DNA from: Luoshenia tenuis | GTDB taxonomy: Bacteria > Bacillota > Clostridia > Christensenellales > GCA-900066905 | Direction: 5' to 3' | NCBI RefSeq assembly: GCF_014384745.1 | Contig: NZ_JACRSO010000001.1 | Location: 947,581-1,011,580, forward strand | DNA: 64,000 nt | Part shown: positions 59,767 to 64,000 of the stretch, piece by piece | Layout of the letters: each line of letters starts with the position of its first letter | How positions within the stretch are numbered: the stretch's first letter is position 1 | Position numbers and translations under genes: made by a program | Notes under the pieces: generated by a model | Databases searched by the model: none | Told to the model about the DNA's origin: nothing | What the model saw: the letters and a program-made list of their open reading frames with translations, nothing else

Positions 59767-60096
59767 TTACATCTTTTTAAACTGGTCTACGTTGAGCACG
59801 AAAACCGTGGCGCCGCCCACGGTCACCTCGATGGGATAGGGCACGTACATGCCGGTAATCCCCGCGACCGGGCTGGGCGAAGTAGCGATCTGCTTGCGGC
59901 TCTTGCAAACGTTCTCAATGATGGCCAGCGCGCCATCTAATTTCTCATCGTCCACGCCGATCATCATCGTGGTATTTCCTACGCGCAGAAAACCGCCGGT
60001 GGTCGCCAGTTTCGTTACGCTGTAGCCTTCGTTCATCAGCGTTGCGATAACCCGCTGGGAGTCCTCATCCTGCACGATGGCGATAATCATCTTCAT
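59767..60096 (-). CDS. darA: cyclic-di-AMP receptor DarA (PII-like, YaaQ)
   Basis: A 109-residue trimeric signal protein of the PII-like fold that binds cyclic-di-AMP. It reads MKMIIAIVQDEDSQRVIATL, then TTGGFLRVGNTTMMIGVDDE and GGATVFVLNVDQFKKM, all close to Bacillus YaaQ. The start is the ATG at 60096, behind GGGGAGG; a TTG at 60105 precedes it. It sits in the conserved tmk-darA-holB order. The partner proteins it controls are not known. Confidence 0.93.
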   Translation of the reverse strand: MKMIIAIVQDEDSQRVIATLMNEGYSVTKLATTGGFLRVGNTTMMIGVDDEKLDGALAIIENVCKSRKQIATSPSPVAGITGMYVPYPIEVTVGGATVFVLNVDQFKKM

Positions 60097-60168
60097 ATTG
60101 TTCAACCTCCCCTTTTTGCCGGTGGCAATTCTATATCCATTTTCCCTGTTTCCTACTATTATTATACG

Positions 60169-61452
60169 CTATGTCCGGCTTAAATGCAAATATTCCTGCA
60201 CGGCCGATAGCACTTGCTGCCACACGTCCTCCAGCGAGCGATCCGCATCCACCACGCGGATTCTTCCGGGCTGGCCCTTGGCCAATTCCATAAACCCCGC
60301 ACGCACGCGGGCGCGGAAGTCCTCCCCCGCCGCCTCCATCCGGTCTAAAGTCTTGCCGCCGGTTGCATTGCGCTGCATCCCGCTTTCCGGGTCCAACGAA
60401 AAATACAGCGTCAGGTCCGGCATCCATTCTCCTATAGCCTCGCGGTTGATCTGGGCCACGCGCTCCACGCCCAACCCCCGACCCGCCCCCTGGTAGGCCA
60501 AGGAGGAGTCGATAAACCGGTCGCACAGCACGATCTCTCCCCGCATCAAGGCCGGGACGATCACCTGGCGCACATGCTGCGCCCGCGCGGCGGCATATAA
60601 ATAAGCCTCGCAAACGCCGTCCATCTCGTCGTTTCCGATGTTCAGCAGAATCTCTCTGATCTGCTCGGAGATCGGGCACCCTCCCGGCTCCCGGGTCATC
60701 CGCACACAGTAGCCCCTCTCCTCCAACGCCTGTTGCAAGCGCTTCATCTGCGTGGTCTTCCCGGCGCCATCCTGCCCTTCAAAGGTGATGAAGTATCCCC
60801 TCTGGCCCAATAGAAAACGCTTTAAATCTTCCACCCGTTCAAATATTGTCGTTGGATCGCAACCTTCCATCTCGCCCGGCAGCCCATACCCCCAGCGCAC
60901 GCCCAATCCCGGGATCTCGTTATCCCGCGCGCCCTGCAGGTCGTCCCGGCGGTCGCCCACCATGGCACAGCGGCCGGTCACCCAACCCTGATCCAGCACG
61001 CAGCGGATAATGTCCCGCTTCTTTCCAAGGCTGGCGTCCAGAGATGCGCCCTTGACATAATCAAAATAGCGCAGGATGTCAAAATGCTCAAGAATCTGGC
61101 GGGCATAGATCTCCGGCTTTGCCGTACAAAGGATGATGCGGACACCGGCCTCTTTCAGCTCCGCCAGCATCTCCCGGATGCCGGGGTACAATTCGTTTTC
61201 AAACATCCCCTTGGGGACAAAGTATTCCCGGTAGAGCTTGACCACCTGCTCCAGTTGCTCGCCTTCCATCCCATAATAGCGCCGGAAGGAATCGCGCAAT
61301 GCCGGGCCCACAAAGGCCTCCAGCTTTCGGGGGTTATCTTCCTTTATATATAGTTTATCCAGCGCGTAAAGAATCGAATGGATAATACCCTCCTTTGAGT
61401 CGGACAGCGTTCCATCCAGGTCAAATAACACCGTATCAAAAGGTACCCTCAT
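60169..61452 (-). CDS. tmk: fused HAD-family phosphatase and thymidylate kinase
   Basis: A 427-residue continuous frame. Residues 1-215 form a HAD hydrolase resembling phosphoglycolate phosphatase/PpaX: VLFDLDGTLSDS (Asp11, Asp13), CTAKPEIYARQIL and MVGDRRDDLQGA. Residues 218-427 form a complete thymidylate kinase, which makes dTDP: YFITFEGQDGAGKTTQMKRL with Walker A, REPGGCPISEQIR and LCDRFIDSSLAYQGAGRG. No stop or new start occurs at the junction (FLLGQRGYFITFEG). The ATG at 61452 overlaps the decarboxylase stop (ATGA). Both domains keep their catalytic residues, so a bifunctional enzyme is likely; a dTMP or damaged-nucleotide phosphatase role for the HAD part is speculation. Confidence 0.92.
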   Translation of the reverse strand: MRVPFDTVLFDLDGTLSDSKEGIIHSILYALDKLYIKEDNPRKLEAFVGPALRDSFRRYYGMEGEQLEQVVKLYREYFVPKGMFENELYPGIREMLAELKEAGVRIILCTAKPEIYARQILEHFDILRYFDYVKGASLDASLGKKRDIIRCVLDQGWVTGRCAMVGDRRDDLQGARDNEIPGLGVRWGYGLPGEMEGCDPTTIFERVEDLKRFLLGQRGYFITFEGQDGAGKTTQMKRLQQALEERGYCVRMTREPGGCPISEQIREILLNIGNDEMDGVCEAYLYAAARAQHVRQVIVPALMRGEIVLCDRFIDSSLAYQGAGRGLGVERVAQINREAIGEWMPDLTLYFSLDPESGMQRNATGGKTLDRMEAAGEDFRARVRAGFMELAKGQPGRIRVVDADRSLEDVWQQVLSAVQEYLHLSRT

Positions 61453-62867
61453 ATTTTCACCACCGCAATTTTTTGTTCCGCTACGCCAAATAGTCTCGCT
61501 CCCTGGCGCTGCTGCTCCAGCAGGCCCATTATGATCTCCCGTGTGATCCCTTCCCCCGGGCATACCGCCGGAATCCCGGGGGGATACGCGCCGAAGGAAG
61601 CGGCCGCGATTCGGCCATCCGCCTGGTCTAACAGAACATCCTCCCGCGCCGAGAGCACCGCTTCCCGAAGGGGCATCTGCCTTTCGGGCAACGGCAACGC
61701 CACGCCGGAAGGGTATTTTATTTCCTTCCGTCCGCTATGTGCGTCCGCCATTGCGCAGATGGCCTGCAGCAATTTTTCTATATCATCCGCGTCATCCACC
61801 ATCGTCGTGATCGCCACCACGTGATCGCGGTCGGCCATCTCCATTTGGATGCCAAAATGCGCCCTCAGCCATTGGTCCGCTGCATAACCGGTCATCCCCA
61901 GTTCCTTTACGGATAAGACCAGCCGGGTAGGATCCTGGCAAAAGACGCCCGCCCGTCCCACAAGGCTCGGACAGGATATCCCCTCTACCTGCGAAACGGA
62001 CGCTCTAAACTTTTGGAGTGTTTCCATCAGAACGCACAGGCGCGCGCTCCCCTGCATTGCAGCCGTTCGCCGGGCTATATCCAGCGACGCCATAATCAGA
62101 TAATTGGGGCTGGAGCTCCCCCCCAGCGCCATGGCCCGCCGTACCTGCGCCGGATTGATCTCTTGCGTTGTGTGTAAGACTGCCCCCTGCGTTAAGGCCG
62201 ACAGGGTCTTATGCGCCGAATCCACCCACATGTCCGCCCCGGCAGCGCCTGCGCTCATCGGCAGCGCAGGGTGAAAGGCAAAGTGGGAACCATGCGCCTC
62301 GTCCACCAACAGGCTAAGGTTCGCCGCATGGGCGACCTGTGCGATCTGCTCGATATCGGCACAAAGGCCATAATAATTGGGGTAAGTGATAAAAACAGCC
62401 TTAGCCTCAGGGTGTAGCCGGATGGCATGCGCCAGCGTTTCTACCGCTATAACGCCCGGCAGGCCGGATACGCTATCGCTGCCCACCGGCAGCCAGACCG
62501 GTTCAAGCCCCAGCAGTGCCATCGCATCGATCGCGCTGCGGTGTGCGTCCCGGCCCACTAGAACATGGTCGCCCTGGCGCAGCGTTACCGCCAGCATCGC
62601 GAATATCCCCAGCGAAGCGCCTCCTGTGGAAAAGAAGCTATGCCCCGCCCCGAACGCCTGTGCCGCCAGAGCCTCAGCCTGCGCAATGGGGCCTTCGCCG
62701 GCATATAAGTCGCCTGTTCCCGGCACCTCGGTTACATCCCACGCCAAAGGAAAAGCCTGCAGCGCTCCGTCACCCTTCCCCTTATGCCCCGGCATATGAA
62801 GGCGCACGCTGGCCTGTCCCGCATAGCGTTCCAACGCTTCACACAGCGGCAGCCTGTCCTGTTCCAT
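61449..62867 (-). CDS. Orn/Lys/Arg decarboxylase-family PLP enzyme (YaaO/SpeA-like)
   Basis: A 472-residue fold-type I PLP enzyme. LHMPGHKGKGDG at the start, STGGASLGIFAML, LVDEAHGSHFAFHPALP and WVDSAHKTLSALTQGAVLH with the PLP lysine are hallmarks. Members make cadaverine, putrescine or agmatine; the yaaO position next to tmk suggests an arginine or lysine decarboxylase, but specificity is not readable. The start at 62867 is set by GAGGAGG. It overlaps the HAD-Tmk gene by four bases. Confidence 0.9.
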   Translation of the reverse strand: MEQDRLPLCEALERYAGQASVRLHMPGHKGKGDGALQAFPLAWDVTEVPGTGDLYAGEGPIAQAEALAAQAFGAGHSFFSTGGASLGIFAMLAVTLRQGDHVLVGRDAHRSAIDAMALLGLEPVWLPVGSDSVSGLPGVIAVETLAHAIRLHPEAKAVFITYPNYYGLCADIEQIAQVAHAANLSLLVDEAHGSHFAFHPALPMSAGAAGADMWVDSAHKTLSALTQGAVLHTTQEINPAQVRRAMALGGSSSPNYLIMASLDIARRTAAMQGSARLCVLMETLQKFRASVSQVEGISCPSLVGRAGVFCQDPTRLVLSVKELGMTGYAADQWLRAHFGIQMEMADRDHVVAITTMVDDADDIEKLLQAICAMADAHSGRKEIKYPSGVALPLPERQMPLREAVLSAREDVLLDQADGRIAAASFGAYPPGIPAVCPGEGITREIIMGLLEQQRQGARLFGVAEQKIAVVKI

Positions 62868-62892
62868 TATATTCCTCCTCGAAATGGGCAAG

Positions 62893-62921
62893 AAAAAAGA
62901 GCGGCCCTTTAAGCTGCTCTT
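62893..62921 (-). terminator. terminator after the Gin-like gene
   Basis: The stem AAGAGCAGC ... GCCGCTCTT (one A-C mismatch) is followed on the minus strand by TTTTTTCTT. Confidence 0.75.
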
Positions 62922-62951
62922 GTTTGTGCACCGCTATAAGCCCGTATGTCC

Positions 62952-63212
62952 TCATTCTACCGTCCGGGCCAGCCATTCGTCAAGGATACCCGGGGAAATC
63001 AGGCGATAAATCTGGCCGATCAGTTCGGGTTCATGCTCGTGGGCGCGCTGTTTAATGATCCTTCCCTCACAGCTTCTGCAGAGCCTTCCACCCGGCAGGC
63101 GCATCATATGCCCCCCGAATTTACCACAGCATGCGCAGCACCCCAGGATAACCTTACCCAAATCCAGCACCTTCCTTGTTCGCCATATGCCATTAGCCTT
63201 TACCTTTAGCAT
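62952..63212 (-). CDS. Gin/CsfB-like anti-sigma factor (zinc-finger protein)
   Basis: An 86-residue protein with a treble-clef-like zinc site: Cys26-x2-Cys29 (or Cys25/Cys28) and Cys45-x2-Cys48 in GCCACCGKFGG and LCRSCEGRII, followed by a helical EPELIGQIYRLI tail. This is the layout of Bacillus Gin (CsfB), which inhibits sigma-G and sigma-E during sporulation, and csfB lies beside yaaO-tmk there too. It is longer at the N-terminus than Bacillus Gin. The ATG at 63212 has a poor ribosome site; a TTG at 63248 is the alternative. The call rests on motif plus synteny. Confidence 0.65.
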   Translation of the reverse strand: MLKVKANGIWRTRKVLDLGKVILGCCACCGKFGGHMMRLPGGRLCRSCEGRIIKQRAHEHEPELIGQIYRLISPGILDEWLARTVE

Positions 63213-63250
63213 ATGTTTTATACCGCGCAAGGTGCCTGTACGCCTCAATT

Positions 63251-63766
63251 TTAGTCATCTTCTACGTCGGCATCGGGCGTTTTACGCCCGGCACGTACGT
63301 CCTGAAGCATTTTGACCATCCGGGCGTCTGGCTGAAAATAAAACCAGCCCTCCCCTTTCTCGGCGCGATAAGAAAGATGGAACCCATTCCCCTTTTCATA
63401 GCAAAAGTATTGTCCACGGCCATTGACCTTCGCTTTTGCGCCGATGCCCGTGATCGCGCTGACCGGCAGGGTGAGCAGCGCCGTGGTTTTCTTCCCCATC
63501 GTACGGTAGATCGTCAACTTTTCGCCATACAATTCATAAGTATAATATCCCATCCGCCTACGCCCGATGAAGATCCCCAGCAGGATCACCAATGCAATTG
63601 CCACGTAGCTCGGCCAAGGCCCAAGCTGCGGCGCCGCTGCCGCCAAGACGTAAGTAAGAAAGGAGATCAGCAGGACCATGCCGGCCAAAAGCAGCGTAAC
63701 GCCTATTCCCTTTAAGGTACCCAGCTTTTTGGGGTGCGCCTCTACAGTGTAATGTCGTGCGCTCAT
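63251..63766 (-). CDS. hypothetical two-helix membrane protein
   Basis: A 171-residue protein not recognised by family. Residues about 19-43 and 49-67 are two transmembrane helices, followed by a soluble beta-rich domain (about 75-155) that resembles the bacterial PH-like domains of small membrane proteins (YELYGEKLTIYRTMGKKTT, then PVSAITGIGAKAK). An acidic tail ends it (DADVEDD). The ribosome site CAGGAGG is strong. It lies directly after the rRNA operon terminator and before the Gin-like gene, with no terminator between. Confidence 0.75.
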   Translation of the reverse strand: MSARHYTVEAHPKKLGTLKGIGVTLLLAGMVLLISFLTYVLAAAAPQLGPWPSYVAIALVILLGIFIGRRRMGYYTYELYGEKLTIYRTMGKKTTALLTLPVSAITGIGAKAKVNGRGQYFCYEKGNGFHLSYRAEKGEGWFYFQPDARMVKMLQDVRAGRKTPDADVEDD

Positions 63767-63840
63767 AGCATCCTCCTGTCATATGCTTGTCTGTTTCCCA
63801 CTTTACCATATATGACTAAAAAAAAGCAATAAAAGCAGTA

Positions 63841-63881
63841 GTAAAAAAAGGAACAGCGCTGCTCAAGCGCAGCGCTGTTCC
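63841..63881 (-). terminator. terminator of the rRNA operon
   Basis: The perfect twelve-base stem GGAACAGCGCTG ... CAGCGCTGTTCC is followed on the minus strand by seven T residues, just after the 5S gene. Confidence 0.93.
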
Positions 63882-63886
63882 ATAAC

Positions 63887-64000
63887 ATCCGGCAGCGTCC
63901 TACTCTCCCGGGCCGTCACCAGCCAAGTACCATCGGCGCTGAAGGGCTTAACTTCTGTGTTCGGTATGGGAACAGGTGGTTCCCCTTCGCCATCGCCACC
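63887..64000 (-). rRNA. rrf: 5S ribosomal RNA (5' end cut by the window edge)
   Basis: On the minus strand it begins GGTGGCGATGGCGAAGGGGA and contains the universal CCCATACCGAACAC and GAAGTTAAGC segments, ending GAGTAGGACGCTGCCGG. Only a few 5' bases are missing. A strong terminator follows, so it is the last gene of an rRNA operon lying to the right of the window. Confidence 0.95.

Overview
The window looks like chromosomal DNA of a spore-forming, GC-rich anaerobic member of the Clostridia. Evidence: dipicolinate synthase genes (dpaAB), a YaaH/SleL-type GH18 germination enzyme, a Gin-like anti-sigma factor, a SpoIID-type wall enzyme, a V/A-type ATPase instead of an F-type one, LL-diaminopimelate aminotransferase, a small 2[4Fe-4S] ferredoxin, and strong Shine-Dalgarno sequences with many GTG and TTG starts. 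A Christensenellales-like lineage would fit, but that is a guess. Most genes lie on the minus strand. The right edge is the 5S end of an rRNA operon.

Layout: 0-3.9 kb has an AraC regulator and the start of a GH3 glycosidase, a duplicated P-loop protein, and dpaAB. At 3.9-6.5 kb are two small accessory modules: an AT-richer divergent AraC/unknown pair, and a divergent XRE regulator/lipoprotein pair sharing two near-identical operators. At 6.5-16.5 kb is a nitrogen operon read right to left: glnA, ANTAR pseudo-receiver, carA, a carB-dapF fusion, nadE, dapL, alpha/beta hydrolase. At 16.6-24.5 kb are purA (consensus promoter, hairpin leader), gdhA, a flippase-like membrane protein, GH18, VanZ and an amidohydrolase.

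At 24.7-44 kb is the conserved Firmicutes block rho-rpmE-DUF1385-prmC-prfA-ZIP-sua5-ywlE-rpiB-upp. It runs into a nine-gene V-type ATPase operon placed where Bacillus has its F1Fo operon. The proteolipid keeps the Na+-site residues known from Enterococcus hirae. Rho carries a long Arg/Gln/Asn-rich insertion and has a consensus promoter with a leader of about 260 nt.

At 44-57 kb are an NlpC/P60 hydrolase preceded by two large inverted repeats, a sugar-catabolism cluster (enolase-superfamily dehydratase, PHP hydrolase, aldo/keto reductase, GH127 beta-L-arabinofuranosidase, xylose-isomerase-like protein, PfkB kinase), and a SpoIID protein with eight SH3-like repeats and a Thr-Pro linker. Between GH127 and the isomerase there is a complete-looking small RNA unit of about 153 nt: promoter, operator-like palindrome, two CCCCCCUU motifs and an intrinsic terminator. 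Its C-rich motifs match the unusual GGGGGAA Shine-Dalgarno sequences of the surrounding sugar genes.

At 57-64 kb is a 2[4Fe-4S] ferredoxin followed by the Bacillus yaa-type block (gin, Orn/Lys/Arg decarboxylase, tmk, darA, holB, ricT). Here tmk is fused in frame to an upstream HAD phosphatase. It is the second in-frame fusion of separate house-keeping enzymes in the window, after carB-dapF.
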